This document shows positions 43,720 to 53,026 of a stretch of 64,000 nucleotides of DNA, piece by piece (positions within the stretch are counted from its first letter, which is position 1; every line of letters starts with the position of its first letter). The notes beneath the pieces are model-generated. The model made no database searches. It was not told where the DNA came from and saw only the letters and a list, made by a program, of their open reading frames with translations. Position numbers and translations under genes: made by a program. Origin of the DNA: Arthrobacter cavernae (GTDB lineage Bacteria > Actinomycetota > Actinomycetes > Actinomycetales > Micrococcaceae); NCBI RefSeq assembly GCF_017368795.1, contig NZ_JAFNLL010000004.1, forward strand, positions 62,001 to 126,000. The letters run 5' to 3'.

Positions 43720-44445
43720 ATGGAGTTCATGATCAGCGGACGAAATCTGACCGTTTCTGACCGCTTTCGCGAATACGCCGGCGAGAAAATCTCGAAGATT
43801 GAATCGCTCGGGGACAAGGTCCAGCGCGTCGACGCCAAGGTTTCCAAGGAGACTAATCCACGCCAGACTCCGGGCCAGCTCACCGTTGAAGTGACAGTCC
43901 TGGGCCGCGGCCCCGTAATCCGTGCAGAGGCCAGTGCCGCTGACAAGTTTGCCGCCTTCGATCTGGCGTACAACAAGCTGCTCGAGAGACTCCGCCGGGC
44001 AAAGGACAGGAAGAAGGTGCACCACGGGCGGCACACGCCCAAGGCGGTCCGTGAAGCAACGGCCACCCTCGAGCCCGCAAGCACGAGCGAACCCATCTAC
44101 GTAGCAGCCGGCAACCACCAGGAGCCAACGACGCCACCAGCGGAAGCTTCGCCCTACGACATTGAGAACGACATCCCTGCAGGCGATTCCCCCGTCCTGA
44201 TCCGGCGCAAGGTCTTCCCCGCGGCGTCCCTCACTCTTGATGACGCAGTGGACAACATGGAACTGGTGGGACACAACTTCTACCTGTTCATGGACAAGGC
44301 AACCAACACGCCGTCGGTGGTCTACCGCCGTCGTGGCTGGACTTACGGTGTGATCACCCTTGACGCCACCTGCGAACCGGGGGAGGACGCCGTGGAAGAA
44401 AAGATCCACGCATACCGTTCGGACGATGAGGCAGCCACCGCATAG
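43720..44445 (+). CDS. hpf: ribosome hibernation promoting factor, long form
   Basis: A 241-residue long-form HPF, which dimerises 70S ribosomes into inactive 100S particles in resting cells. The N-terminal S30AE domain (about residues 1-100) begins MEFMISGRNLTVSDRFREYAGEKI; a Ser/Pro/Thr linker follows; the C-terminal dimerisation domain has LIRRKVFPAASLTLDDAVDNMELVGHNFYLFMD. ATG at 43720 follows GGAGGG. The order comF-hpf-secA is conserved in actinobacteria. About 130 bp of leader with a small hairpin precede it, so it probably has its own promoter, in keeping with stationary-phase control. Confidence 0.95.
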   Translation: MEFMISGRNLTVSDRFREYAGEKISKIESLGDKVQRVDAKVSKETNPRQTPGQLTVEVTVLGRGPVIRAEASAADKFAAFDLAYNKLLERLRRAKDRKKVHHGRHTPKAVREATATLEPASTSEPIYVAAGNHQEPTTPPAEASPYDIENDIPAGDSPVLIRRKVFPAASLTLDDAVDNMELVGHNFYLFMDKATNTPSVVYRRRGWTYGVITLDATCEPGEDAVEEKIHAYRSDDEAATA

Positions 44446-44477
44446 GCTGACCATGAACCTCCGATGAAAGGACTGGC

Positions 44478-45728
44478 ATGACCGCTTCGCTGAGTCTGTC
44501 TCAGGCACGGCGGATCGCATTGGCAGCCCAAGGACTGGAAAAGGAACGGCCCGCCGGCCCCGTGACCCCACGGGCGGTGGGCCGTATCTTTGCCAGGATG
44601 CAGCTGGTCCAGATCGACTCCGTCAACGTCCTGTCCCGGAGCCACTACCTCCCTTTCTTTTCCCGGCTCGGAAACTACGACCGCTCCATCCTTCACGCCA
44701 TGGCCGGCCGCAGCCCCCGCCGGATGATGGAGTACTGGGCTCACGAGGCCAGCTACATCCGCCCCCAGCATTTCCAGGACTTGGTCCTGTGGCAGAACCG
44801 TACGTGGGTGGGAGCCCACAATATGGATCCGGACGTTCGGGAAGTCATGGCACGCCGGATCCTGGCTGCCCTGGCCGCGGTTCGGCCCATGACCGCTACT
44901 GAGCTCACCGCCCATCTGGGCCACGAGGAAGACAAGCAACTCGACAACTGGGGCTGGAACTGGAACATCGTCAAGAGGGTCCTGGAACACCTTTTTGAGC
45001 AAGGGCTCGTGACGGCGGCTTCGCGGACCGAACAGTTCGAACGCCGTTATACGCTGACGTCGCGGATTCTACCGCAGCCGTCCGCCACGGACGCCAGTCC
45101 CGAAACGGGCCCGGACACCGGCCTGGACGCGGGCCTGGACGCCGCGTCGGCAGCCATGGACCGGCTCATTGATGCCGCCGCCGAGGCCCACGGCATCGGC
45201 ACCGTCCGCTGCTTTGCGGACTATTTCCGGACCCCAGCGAAAGCGGCGGCCCCCGCTGTCCGGCGGCTCATCGACACCGGTCGCCTGGAAGCAGTGACGG
45301 TACGGGGGTGGGACCGGCCGCTGTACCGTCACGCCAGCGCCAGGCTGCCCCGGGCAGCCACGGGAAGGGCCCTGCTCAGCCCCTTCGACCCGCTGGTCTT
45401 CGAACGGCGGCGTTTGGAGGAACTGTTTGGATTCCACTACAGGATCGAGATCTACACCCCGGCGGCCAAAAGGCGCTTCGGGTACTACGTGTTGCCGTTC
45501 CTCCTTCGCGAAGGCATCGTGGCACGGGTGGACCTGAAGGCCGACCGCGCCGCCGGGCAGCTGCTGGTGCGCGCGGCGCACGGTGAGCCGGACGCTCCGG
45601 CGGACACCGCCGTCGAGCTTGCCGCCGAACTGAGGCTCATGGCCGATTGGCTGGGACTCGGCGACGTTGTGGTCTCACCGGAAGGTGACCTGGCGATGGC
45701 GCTCGCAGAGGAAACCGCCCGGTTTTGA
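44478..45728 (+). CDS. winged-helix protein, YcaQ-type crosslink-repair DNA glycosylase family
   Basis: A 416-residue protein of the YcaQ/AlkX-like winged-helix family. The N-terminus LSLSQARRIALAAQGL and the motif MQLVQIDSVNVLSRSHYLPFFSRLG match the family's conserved Gln-x-Asp catalytic motif (QID), and the middle and C-terminal parts (VRCFADYFR, LLSPFDPLVFERRR) are also conserved. Characterised members unhook DNA interstrand crosslinks and related base adducts. A short Asp/Ala-rich insert is seen near residues 205-225. It follows hpf by 32 bp and may be co-transcribed. Confidence 0.85.
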   Translation: MTASLSLSQARRIALAAQGLEKERPAGPVTPRAVGRIFARMQLVQIDSVNVLSRSHYLPFFSRLGNYDRSILHAMAGRSPRRMMEYWAHEASYIRPQHFQDLVLWQNRTWVGAHNMDPDVREVMARRILAALAAVRPMTATELTAHLGHEEDKQLDNWGWNWNIVKRVLEHLFEQGLVTAASRTEQFERRYTLTSRILPQPSATDASPETGPDTGLDAGLDAASAAMDRLIDAAAEAHGIGTVRCFADYFRTPAKAAAPAVRRLIDTGRLEAVTVRGWDRPLYRHASARLPRAATGRALLSPFDPLVFERRRLEELFGFHYRIEIYTPAAKRRFGYYVLPFLLREGIVARVDLKADRAAGQLLVRAAHGEPDAPADTAVELAAELRLMADWLGLGDVVVSPEGDLAMALAEETARF

Positions 45729-45861
45729 GCTCTCCGCCGTCCGTGCGGCCGGCCAGGAACCCGCCAGTCCGCTCTCAGGGGAACCACGCAGCGTGGCCTT
45801 CGTCTCTCCCGTAGACTGAAACCGCCAGAATTCGGCAGCTTGAGACTGGGAGCAATTTCAC

Positions 45862-48603
45862 GTGGCATCAATTATCGAAAAACTTCTCCGCACTGGCGAC
45901 AAGAAAACCTTGAAGCAACTGCGGAACTATGCCGATTCCATCAATGCCCTGGAAGACTCCTTCAAGACGTTCTCCGACGCCGAACTGCGCGAGGAAACGG
46001 ACAGGCTCCGCGCCCGCCACCAGGACGGCGAAATGCTCGAGGAACTGCTGCCCGAAGCCTTCGCGGCCGTCCGGGAAGCCTCCTCACGCACCTTGGGCAT
46101 GCGCCATTTCGACGTCCAGCTCATGGGCGGCGCGGCCCTGCACCTGGGCAATATCGCCGAAATGAAAACTGGTGAAGGAAAGACACTCGTCGCCACAGCC
46201 CCGGCCTATCTGAACGCGCTGACCGGCAAAGGCGTGCACGTTGTCACGGTCAACGACTACCTCGCCGATTACCAGTCCGAGCTCATGGGCCGCGTCTACC
46301 GCTTCCTGGGCCTGAGCAGCGGCTGCATCCTGTCCAATCAGGATCCCTCGGTGCGCCGCCAGCAGTATGCGGCGGATATCACCTACGGAACCAACAACGA
46401 GTTCGGCTTCGATTACCTCCGCGACAACATGGCCTGGGACAAGAACGAGCTTGTCCAGCGCGGCCACAACTTTGCGATCGTCGATGAAGTCGACTCCATC
46501 CTCATCGATGAGGCCCGTACGCCACTGATCATTTCCGGTCCTGCCCAGGGCGACACCAACCGCTGGTACAGCGAGTTCGCCAAGGTCGTCCTGCGCCTGC
46601 AGCCGGACAAGGACTATGAGGTAGACGAAAAGAAGCGCACGGTTGGCGTGCTGGAGGCCGGCATTGAGAAGGTCGAGGACTACCTTGGCATCCAGAACCT
46701 CTATGAATCGGCCAACACCCCGCTCATCGGCTTCCTCAACAACGCCATCAAGGCCAAGGAACTGTTCAAGCGCGACAAGGACTACGTCATCCTCGACGGC
46801 GAAGTGCTGATTGTCGACGAACACACCGGCCGCATCCTGGCGGGCCGCCGCTACAACGAAGGCATGCACCAGGCCATCGAGGCCAAGGAAAACGTCGAGA
46901 TCAAGGCCGAGAACCAGACGCTCGCCACCGTGACGCTGCAGAACTACTTCCGCATGTACAACAAGCTTGCCGGCATGACGGGCACGGCCGAGACCGAGGC
47001 CGCCGAGTTCATGAGCACCTACAAGCTGGGTGTCGTGCCGATCCCCACCAACCGGGACATGCAGCGCATCGACCAGTCTGACCTCGTCTACAAGAACGAA
47101 ATCGTCAAGTTCGAGGCCGTGGTCAGGGACATCGCAGAACGCCACGAGGCCGGGCAGCCTGTCCTTGTCGGCACCACCAGCGTGGAGAAGAGCGAATACC
47201 TTTCCGGCCTGCTCGCCAAGGAGGGCATCCGCCACGAAGTCCTCAATGCCAAGAACCACGCGCGGGAAGCTGCCATCGTGGCCCAGGCCGGCCGCAAGGG
47301 CGCCGTCACCGTGGCCACCAACATGGCCGGCCGCGGTACCGACATCATGCTGGGCGGCAACGCCGAATTCACGGCCATTGCCGAACTGGCCAAGCGGAGC
47401 CTGGATCCGGAAGATAACTCTGAGGAGTACGAGGCTGCCTGGCCGGCTGCGATGGAAGCCGCCAAGCAGGCCGTCAAGGACGAGCACGAGGAAGTCCTGA
47501 ATCTCGGCGGACTCTACGTGCTGGGCACCGAACGGCACGAGTCCCGCCGCATCGACAACCAGCTCCGGGGACGTTCCGGACGCCAGGGCGACCCCGGTGA
47601 GTCACGTTTCTACCTGTCGTTGACGGATGACCTGATGCGCCTTTTCAACTCGGGCGGGGCGGAGCGTCTCATGAACAGCTCCGTGCCCGACGACGTGGCT
47701 CTTGAGTCAAAGCTCGTTTCGCGTGCCATCGCCTCGGCCCAGGGCCAGGTGGAGGGCCGCAACGCAGAACAGCGCAAGAACGTCCTGAAGTACGACGACG
47801 TCCTGAACCGCCAGCGTGAAGCCATCTATGGCGACCGCCGGCGCATCCTCGAAGGCGACGACCTCCACGAGAAGGTCCAGTACTTCCTTGAGGACACCAT
47901 CAACTCGCTCATTGACTCGGCGACATCCGAGGGCACAGGCGATGACTGGGACTTCAACCAGCTTTGGTCCAACTTGAAGACGCTGTACCCGGTCACGGTG
48001 ACGGCCCAGGAAATCATCGACGAAGCCGGTGGCAAATCACGTCTCACCGTCGACTTCCTCAAGACCGAACTGCTGTCCGACGCCCGCCTGGTGTACCAGG
48101 CCCGCGAGGAGGCCATTGGTTCGGAAAGCATGCGTGAACTTGAACGCCGGGTTGTGCTCTCGGTTCTCGGACGTAAATGGCAGGAACACCTCTACGAGAT
48201 GGACTATCTCAAGGAAGGCATCGGCCTGCGTGCCATGGCCCAGCGCGACCCGTTGGTGGAGTACCAGCGTGAAGGCTTCACGATGTTCCAGAGCATGATG
48301 GAAGCCATCCGAGAAGAAAGCATCGGCTTCCTCTACAACCTTGAGGTGGAAGTTACCCCGGCCGAGGACGTTGTGGTTGCGGACGATACTCCTGCGGGCA
48401 CCCACACCGAACACCACGAGCCGCAGATCCGGGCGGCAGGACTGCAGGCCCCGGAAAAGCCGGCCCAGCTGCAGTACACGGCGCCGGGTGAGGACGGCGC
48501 CAGCCAGACGCGCGTTGAGGGCCGTTCTTCGGGCCGCTCGGGCAATCCGGCCAAGGCGGCCGCGCAGGACCAGCGCAAGGCCGCGAAGAAGAAGCGACGC
48601 TGA
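45862..48603 (+). CDS. secA: preprotein translocase ATPase SecA
   Basis: A 913-residue SecA, the motor of the Sec translocon. It shows Walker [30 protein letters not shown] (Walker B region), [11 protein letters not shown], the motif [15 protein letters not shown], and the helical scaffold and wing domains. The C-terminus is a basic, Ala/Lys-rich tail without the zinc-binding Cys motif, as is usual for actinobacterial SecA1. The start is GTG at 45862 ([15 protein letters not shown]). A TAGACT -10 at 45812 would give a 38-base leader. It ends at a perfect 23-bp terminator hairpin. Confidence 0.97.
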   Translation: MASIIEKLLRTGDKKTLKQLRNYADSINALEDSFKTFSDAELREETDRLRARHQDGEMLEELLPEAFAAVREASSRTLGMRHFDVQLMGGAALHLGNIAEMKTGEGKTLVATAPAYLNALTGKGVHVVTVNDYLADYQSELMGRVYRFLGLSSGCILSNQDPSVRRQQYAADITYGTNNEFGFDYLRDNMAWDKNELVQRGHNFAIVDEVDSILIDEARTPLIISGPAQGDTNRWYSEFAKVVLRLQPDKDYEVDEKKRTVGVLEAGIEKVEDYLGIQNLYESANTPLIGFLNNAIKAKELFKRDKDYVILDGEVLIVDEHTGRILAGRRYNEGMHQAIEAKENVEIKAENQTLATVTLQNYFRMYNKLAGMTGTAETEAAEFMSTYKLGVVPIPTNRDMQRIDQSDLVYKNEIVKFEAVVRDIAERHEAGQPVLVGTTSVEKSEYLSGLLAKEGIRHEVLNAKNHAREAAIVAQAGRKGAVTVATNMAGRGTDIMLGGNAEFTAIAELAKRSLDPEDNSEEYEAAWPAAMEAAKQAVKDEHEEVLNLGGLYVLGTERHESRRIDNQLRGRSGRQGDPGESRFYLSLTDDLMRLFNSGGAERLMNSSVPDDVALESKLVSRAIASAQGQVEGRNAEQRKNVLKYDDVLNRQREAIYGDRRRILEGDDLHEKVQYFLEDTINSLIDSATSEGTGDDWDFNQLWSNLKTLYPVTVTAQEIIDEAGGKSRLTVDFLKTELLSDARLVYQAREEAIGSESMRELERRVVLSVLGRKWQEHLYEMDYLKEGIGLRAMAQRDPLVEYQREGFTMFQSMMEAIREESIGFLYNLEVEVTPAEDVVVADDTPAGTHTEHHEPQIRAAGLQAPEKPAQLQYTAPGEDGASQTRVEGRSSGRSGNPAKAAAQDQRKAAKKKRR

Positions 48604-48622
48604 GCGGCCTGAAACATTCATG

Positions 48623-48672
48623 ATGCATAAGGAGAGGAACCGGACCAATGTCCGGTTCCTCTCCTTATGCAT
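48623..48672. terminator. perfect 23-bp terminator hairpin after secA
   Basis: The arms at 48623-48645 and 48650-48672 are perfectly complementary over 23 bp with a CAAT loop; the stem includes AAGGAGAGGAACCGGAC. It lies between the convergent secA and Rv3235-like genes and can serve both. Confidence 0.85.
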
Positions 48673-48699
48673 TGTCTGGCGTGGCCGTTGGGAGCCTCT

Positions 48700-49101
48700 T
48701 CAACCGATCTCCAGCGCTGTCACCTTCCATGCTTCGTCGCTGCGCTCCAGCCGCATGGCGACGGCCCGGGACCTGTTCTCCTCGGCAACAACCAGTGTGG
48801 TTTCGTAGATGCTTTCCGTGATGGCACATGCATGCACGGATCGGACAACCGGACTGCGGTGGAGCCTCTGTCCGTTGCGGGAGCGGGCGGCATGCACCCG
48901 GGTGAGCGCCGCACGATGCTGCAGTGAACTAAGGCAGTGCGGGTCCAGGGAACGGGACAGTTGCTGGACGGGGCGGGTGCCTGCAAGAACCTCGATCGCC
49001 GCCTGCGCCAGGCCTCGGGCGATGGCATGGATGTCGGTTGTCGGTGGGACTGCAGGACGCACGGTACCGTTCGCCGCTCGGATTGCTGATACTGCGTTCA
49101 T
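48700..49101 (-). CDS. Rv3235-like protein
   Basis: A 133-residue protein of the Rv3235 family, a small actinobacterial family often found beside secA. The ordered part runs from IHAIARGLAQAAIEVLAGTRPVQQLSRSL through LQHRAALTRVH to the end (ETTLVVAEENRSRAVAMRLERSDEAWKVTALEIG), which resembles a small beta domain. ATG at 49101 has GAGGAA upstream. It lies 31 bp after the LysM gene and is probably co-transcribed with it. Function unknown. Confidence 0.8.
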   Translation of the reverse strand: MNAVSAIRAANGTVRPAVPPTTDIHAIARGLAQAAIEVLAGTRPVQQLSRSLDPHCLSSLQHRAALTRVHAARSRNGQRLHRSPVVRSVHACAITESIYETTLVVAEENRSRAVAMRLERSDEAWKVTALEIG

Positions 49102-49132
49102 GGCTATTCCTCGGGTGCTTGTGGATGGATGG

Positions 49133-49897
49133 TCAGGTTGTGGCGGGTGGCTGAAGGATCTGCCCAGGCAGTAGTGCCCCGGGGTTTTCGCCGATGAGGG
49201 CGCGGTTGACGGCATACCATTTGGGCCAGTGCAGGGCGATGTCCATGTCGCTGGCCATCGGGCCCAGTTGCCGGGCCGCAATGGACCAAAGGGAGTCGCC
49301 GGCAGCCACCACGACTTCGCCCCCATTGTGGGTCGCTCCCTGGCCTGCGCGCGGCGCGCGGACGCCGAGCGGACCCGGATCCGGGACAGGCTCCCGGGGC
49401 TGCCAGCGTGGTTGGACCGTGCCGGACCCGGCGTCCGAAGACGTTTCAATACGGCCGGCTGCCCACTGCGCGGCCACTGGGGCTGAAAACGACTGTCCCG
49501 ACGTCGAGTGCCACGCCGCCTCCAGCGGCCCGCTTGAGGCGTTGGCCAAGGGGATCCCGAGCAGGTTGATTCCCAACAGAGCTACGGCCAGTCGCCGCAT
49601 AAAGGCCGGACTGAACTTCGCGGTGGCCGCGGCCGGGCGGATCCTCCCGGTCTTTTGCAGTGCGGCGGAAACGAGTGCCAACAGGAGCGAAAGAAGCCAC
49701 CAGGCCACCACCCCCAGCCCGGCGGCCGTAACGACAATCCCCAGCAGATCTTCAAACAGGAACAGCTGGCGGCGGGCAGCAGAGGAAGCCCAGCGAACTG
49801 CCAGGATCCGGCCTGTCCCCAGGAGCACCATCCCAAGGGCCAAAATGGCGGCCGCAAGGATCGCGTCATGCCGGGCAGTTCTTGCGGTCTCTTCCAT
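49133..49897 (-). CDS. LysM-domain membrane protein
   Basis: A 254-residue protein. Three hydrophobic segments occur in the N-terminal half (AAAILALGMVLLGTGRILAV, GIVVTAAGLGVVAWWLLSLLLALVS, LAVALLGINLLGIPLA), then a Pro/Gly-rich linker, and a C-terminal LysM-like domain of about 60 residues (EVVVAAGDSLWSIAARQLG...LPGQILQPP), presumably outside the cell, binding peptidoglycan. ATG at 49897 follows AGGAAGGGG. The frame is open to 49975 but has no ribosome site there. Three TTTGATG repeats lie 21-47 bases upstream. Confidence 0.82.
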   Translation of the reverse strand: MEETARTARHDAILAAAILALGMVLLGTGRILAVRWASSAARRQLFLFEDLLGIVVTAAGLGVVAWWLLSLLLALVSAALQKTGRIRPAAATAKFSPAFMRRLAVALLGINLLGIPLANASSGPLEAAWHSTSGQSFSAPVAAQWAAGRIETSSDAGSGTVQPRWQPREPVPDPGPLGVRAPRAGQGATHNGGEVVVAAGDSLWSIAARQLGPMASDMDIALHWPKWYAVNRALIGENPGALLPGQILQPPATT

Positions 49898-49917
49898 TTC
49901 AGTACCCCTTCCTAGAT

Positions 49918-49947
49918 TTTGATGCAATTTGATGTTGTTTGATGACT
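49918..49947. repeat. three direct repeats with 10-bp period upstream of the LysM gene
   Basis: TTTGATG occurs at 49918, 49928 and 49938, exactly one helical turn apart, with a looser fourth copy (CTGATGG) at 49946. The AT-rich stretch is clearly distinct from the surrounding GC-rich sequence. Confidence 0.6.
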
Positions 49948-50010
49948 GATGGTTCATTTTGAACATACCATTCATGATTTGTCTAGAGCTTTGACAATCT
50001 CTTCACTGAA

Positions 50011-50039
50011 TTGACCGGCAGGAGGAGCGCGCCTACGCT
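50011..50039 (+). promoter_or_regulatory. promoter for leaderless gene at 50046
   Basis: TTGACC (50011-50016), 17-bp spacer, TACGCT (50034-50039), ending exactly six bases before the ATG at 50046. Confidence 0.65.
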
Positions 50040-50045
50040 GGCGCC

Positions 50046-50618
50046 ATGCGATGGGATGCCCTGTTTGACGATCTGGAAGCACAATTTGCGGCGGAAAACC
50101 GCTTGGGGCATGAAACGGAGATTTCCGAGCGGGCGCGGATTGAGACCGCCGGCGTTGAACTGAGCGACCGGCTCCGTGGATCTGCAGGCAGCCAGATCGG
50201 CGTCGTGCTGGGTTCAGGAACCTTGGTCCGTGGCGGACTGGCCCATGTGGGCAGCGAATGGCTGGTCCTCAACGAGGGCATGCATCAGTGGCTGGTTCCG
50301 TTTGCCGCGGTCGCTTCCTACCAGGGCCTGGGCAGGCTGGCGCAGGGCGTGCGCTCCAAAACGGAGGTGAAACTGGGCCTGGCCAGCGCGTTGCGGGGCC
50401 TGGCCAGGGACCGGGTCGAACTGGCCGTGCACTTGATCTCCGCGCCGGGCCGGGAGCAGCAGCTGGGCGGCGTCATCGACCGGGTAGGCCGGGACCATTT
50501 TGATCTGGCCGTGCTCGCCCCCGGTGAGGTCCGACGGGCCGGCAACGTCTCATCCGTGATGACGGTGCCGTTTGCTTCGCTCGCGGCCTTGCGCTCTCTT
50601 CGTACAGAGAGAATGTAG
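50046..50618 (+). CDS. hypothetical protein with two short beta-domain-like repeats
   Basis: A 190-residue protein I cannot place in a family. Two segments resemble each other: GLAHVGSEWLVLNEGMHQWLVPFAAVASY (about residues 63-91) and GVIDRVGRDHFDLAVLAPG...MTVPFASLAAL (about 143-183). Each reads as short beta strands ending in VPFA(A/S), which suggests an Sm- or PRC-barrel-like fold; this is inference. There is no signal peptide or membrane segment. The gene has a well-formed promoter with TACGCT six bases before the ATG and no ribosome site, so it is probably leaderless. It diverges from the LysM gene. Confidence 0.7.
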   Translation: MRWDALFDDLEAQFAAENRLGHETEISERARIETAGVELSDRLRGSAGSQIGVVLGSGTLVRGGLAHVGSEWLVLNEGMHQWLVPFAAVASYQGLGRLAQGVRSKTEVKLGLASALRGLARDRVELAVHLISAPGREQQLGGVIDRVGRDHFDLAVLAPGEVRRAGNVSSVMTVPFASLAALRSLRTERM

Positions 50619-50644
50619 CCTTGGGGCCGGCAAGCCGCCGGAGG

Positions 50645-50860
50645 CTATGAGGTCTTGGACTTCGCCTCTTCAATCATGCGGCTGGCCTCGGCGTACCGTT
50701 CCTCGATGTATTGCTCCAGCATCTTCTCTTCGACACGCCACTGACCCCGGCCGCCAATCTGGATGGCTTTGAGTTCGCCACTGCGGACAAGGGCGTATGC
50801 CTGCGGCGAGTTGATCTGCAGTTGTTCGGCGACATCCGCCAGAGTCAGGAATCGGGGCAT
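50645..50860 (-). CDS. small helix-turn-helix protein, excisionase/MerR type
   Basis: A 71-residue DNA-binding protein. FLTLADVAEQLQINSPQAYALVRSGELKAIQIGGRGQWRVEEKMLEQYIE is the winged helix of the excisionase (MerR-like) family. ATG at 50860 (MPRFLTLAD) is chosen with GGGGAC upstream; the longer frame to 50905 adds unrelated residues. No integrase or phage gene is nearby, so a chromosomal regulator is more likely than a phage Xis. Possible targets include the neighbouring SAF/CpaE-like genes, but nothing shows this directly. Confidence 0.85.
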   Translation of the reverse strand: MPRFLTLADVAEQLQINSPQAYALVRSGELKAIQIGGRGQWRVEEKMLEQYIEERYAEASRMIEEAKSKTS

Positions 50861-51015
50861 GTCCCCATTTTGCCACTGATACGGCCACTTGCTGCGGTTA
50901 TCCACAGTTTGACTTCATTTGCCGTTCCTGACTTTTGCGCTCGGCGGCTTTGACGTAAGAATGAGGGGTCCTGCCGGTCAGTGGCCGGAGCCAAGCAGAT
51001 TGGGGAGCAGCAAGC

Positions 51016-51660
51016 ATGAGTCTGAGCACAACGGCCGCGGCGGCGCGACTCAAGAAACCATCATGGAAAGACCCCCGGCTCCTTGTTGGGGTACTGCTCG
51101 TGCTGGCATCCGTGGCTGGAGTGACCGCGATTGTCGGAACGGCGGACCGGACCATCCAGGTCTACGCCGCGCGCGAAGCGATTGCTGTGGGCCAAAAGGT
51201 GACCGAGCTGGACCTTGCGGTGGTCAAGGTCCGGCTGGACGACGTCGAATCCGGCTACGTGACGGTTGAGTCCGGCCTGGCCGACGGCCAGGTGGCCATA
51301 CAGCGGATTGCCAAGAACCAGTTGGTGCCCCGGGACAGCCTCGGCTCCGCAGATGCCCTTGACCGCAAGCCGGTTGCCATTTCCTTGGAGGAATCCCTGC
51401 CGGCCCAGGCAGTAGAGGGATCCCGCGTGGACGTGTGGGTTGCCCTGCCGGATGCACGCAACGCCTTCGCGGAACCCCGCCTGCTTCTGCCAGGCGCTGA
51501 GATCGCCCAGATCACTGAAGGGTCGACGGCGCTCGGCGCGTCCAAGACGACTGTGGTGCTGGTCCTTGTCACGGACGAGCAGATGCCCAAACTGCTGGGA
51601 GCCCTGGCAAACAAGGCCAAGGTCTCTGTCGTGTGGAACCCCTCCGGGACCGGCAAATGA
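51016..51660 (+). CDS. SAF-domain protein (CpaB/RcpC-like)
   Basis: A 214-residue protein with one N-terminal transmembrane helix (LLVGVLLVLASVAGVTAIVG) and a SAF domain (about residues 45-115: VYAAREAIAVGQKVTELDLAVVKVRL...AIQRIAKNQLVPRDSL), as in the pilus-assembly protein CpaB/RcpC. It is followed, with a 4-base ATGA overlap, by a CpaE-like ATPase gene, matching part of a Tad-pilus order. No pilin, TadA ATPase, TadB/C or prepilin peptidase gene lies nearby, so the pair looks like an orphan module. Confidence 0.85.
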   Translation: MSLSTTAAAARLKKPSWKDPRLLVGVLLVLASVAGVTAIVGTADRTIQVYAAREAIAVGQKVTELDLAVVKVRLDDVESGYVTVESGLADGQVAIQRIAKNQLVPRDSLGSADALDRKPVAISLEESLPAQAVEGSRVDVWVALPDARNAFAEPRLLLPGAEIAQITEGSTALGASKTTVVLVLVTDEQMPKLLGALANKAKVSVVWNPSGTGK

Positions 51661-52970
51661 GCATCCCCGTCGTTACGGTCGGGCAATCGCAGGAAGATCT
51701 CGTCGGTGGCCTGGAGCGGCTCCACGGCCCGGTCACGGTAGTTCGGCGATGCGGTGAACTGACAGAGCTTCTGGCCGCGTGCCAGAGCGGTCTGGCGAGG
51801 GCCGCAGTCATCGCCGAAGGAAGTGAAGAACTCACGGCCTCCTTGGTGGACCGGCTCGCAGCCGTCGGCGTATCCATAGTGGCCTTGACCGATGACGCTG
51901 AGGAAGCATCCAGGCTACGCGGCATTGGCGTAGTGCCGGCCCTTCGCGGCATCGACCCCCCAGCCCTGGCTTCGAGGATTTCCGATGCCGTGGACCTGCT
52001 CTCCGGGCGGAATCCCGGGCACGCCCACCATCGGAACACCGGTTTCGCTGACACGGCGGCTGAAATGCAGCAGATCCCGGCCGTCGGGGAATCTGAGCCG
52101 GTGCCTGCCGGCCAGGGCCAGATCATCGCCGTCTGGGGTCCCACGGGAGCTCCTGGGCGGACACTTGTAGCCACCAACATCGCCGCTGAACTCGCGGCTG
52201 AGGGGAAGTCCGTGCTGCTCGTGGATGCGGACAGCTACGGGGCAAGCATCGCAGCAGTCCTGGGCCTCCTCGATGAATCCGCAGGACTGGCACAGGCTTG
52301 CCGGCTCGCCGACCAGGGGCTGTTGGACACCGCGGCTTTGAAAAGGATTGCGACGCCGGTGTTCACCAAGGCCGGCGAATTCCGGGTCCTCACTGGCATA
52401 TCGCGCGCCGACCGCTGGACAGAGCTCCGGGCTGCCGCGCTCTCCTCGGTGCTGGAACGGGCCCGTGAGATAGCCGACGTCGTCGTCGTGGACGCGGGCT
52501 TCTGCCTCGAAGCGGACGAGGAGCTCAGCTTCGACACCATGGCGCCGCGGCGAAACGCTGCAACCCTTCGAAGCCTGGAAGTTGCAGATACTGTCTACGC
52601 CGTGGGCTCCGCGGACGCAATCGGCGTTCCCCGTCTCGTCCGTGCGCTGGCTGAACTTGAGCTGGCGGTTCCGCAGGCGTCGCCACGGGTGGTCCTGAAC
52701 AAGGTCAGGCCTTCGTCCGCAGGGCGGTTGCCGGAACGCCAGCTGGCGGATGCCTGGGACCGCTATGGCCCGGGTACGGCGGTGGATGCCTACCTTCCGG
52801 CTGATTTTGACGCTTGCGATGCCGCGCTGCTGTCGGGCTCCGTTTTGTTTGAGGCAGCGCCCGCTTCTGCACTCCGTCGTGCCATCGCGGACCTGGTCTG
52901 TGCACCTGTCCAGCAAAATCGCAAATCCTCTGTACTTTCTTCCAGGGCGATGCGCCTCCTTAAGCGTTAG
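51657..52970 (+). CDS. CpaE-like P-loop ATPase (MinD/ParA superfamily)
   Basis: A 437-residue protein. An N-terminal receiver-like domain (about residues 1-120) precedes a MinD/ParA-type ATPase domain. The P-loop reads GPTGAPGRT where the family consensus has KGGxGKT; both lysines are missing and an Arg takes the place of the P-loop lysine. VLLVDADSYG supplies the Walker-type acidic residue. Such substitution may abolish or alter hydrolysis, as in some CpaE proteins. ATG overlaps the SAF gene stop, so the two are translationally coupled. A localisation or assembly factor is the likely role; its cargo is unknown. Confidence 0.82.
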   Translation: MSIPVVTVGQSQEDLVGGLERLHGPVTVVRRCGELTELLAACQSGLARAAVIAEGSEELTASLVDRLAAVGVSIVALTDDAEEASRLRGIGVVPALRGIDPPALASRISDAVDLLSGRNPGHAHHRNTGFADTAAEMQQIPAVGESEPVPAGQGQIIAVWGPTGAPGRTLVATNIAAELAAEGKSVLLVDADSYGASIAAVLGLLDESAGLAQACRLADQGLLDTAALKRIATPVFTKAGEFRVLTGISRADRWTELRAAALSSVLERAREIADVVVVDAGFCLEADEELSFDTMAPRRNAATLRSLEVADTVYAVGSADAIGVPRLVRALAELELAVPQASPRVVLNKVRPSSAGRLPERQLADAWDRYGPGTAVDAYLPADFDACDAALLSGSVLFEAAPASALRRAIADLVCAPVQQNRKSSVLSSRAMRLLKR

Positions 52971-53026
52971 GCTCGCCATGTGGGCTGCAAAGTCGCAGCA
53001 ATCAACGTGTATGGAGGCGTTTGTCG

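Noticed and set aside
50645..50860. Phage excisionase
   Set aside because: No integrase, attachment site or phage gene nearby; chromosomal members of this helix-turn-helix family are common.
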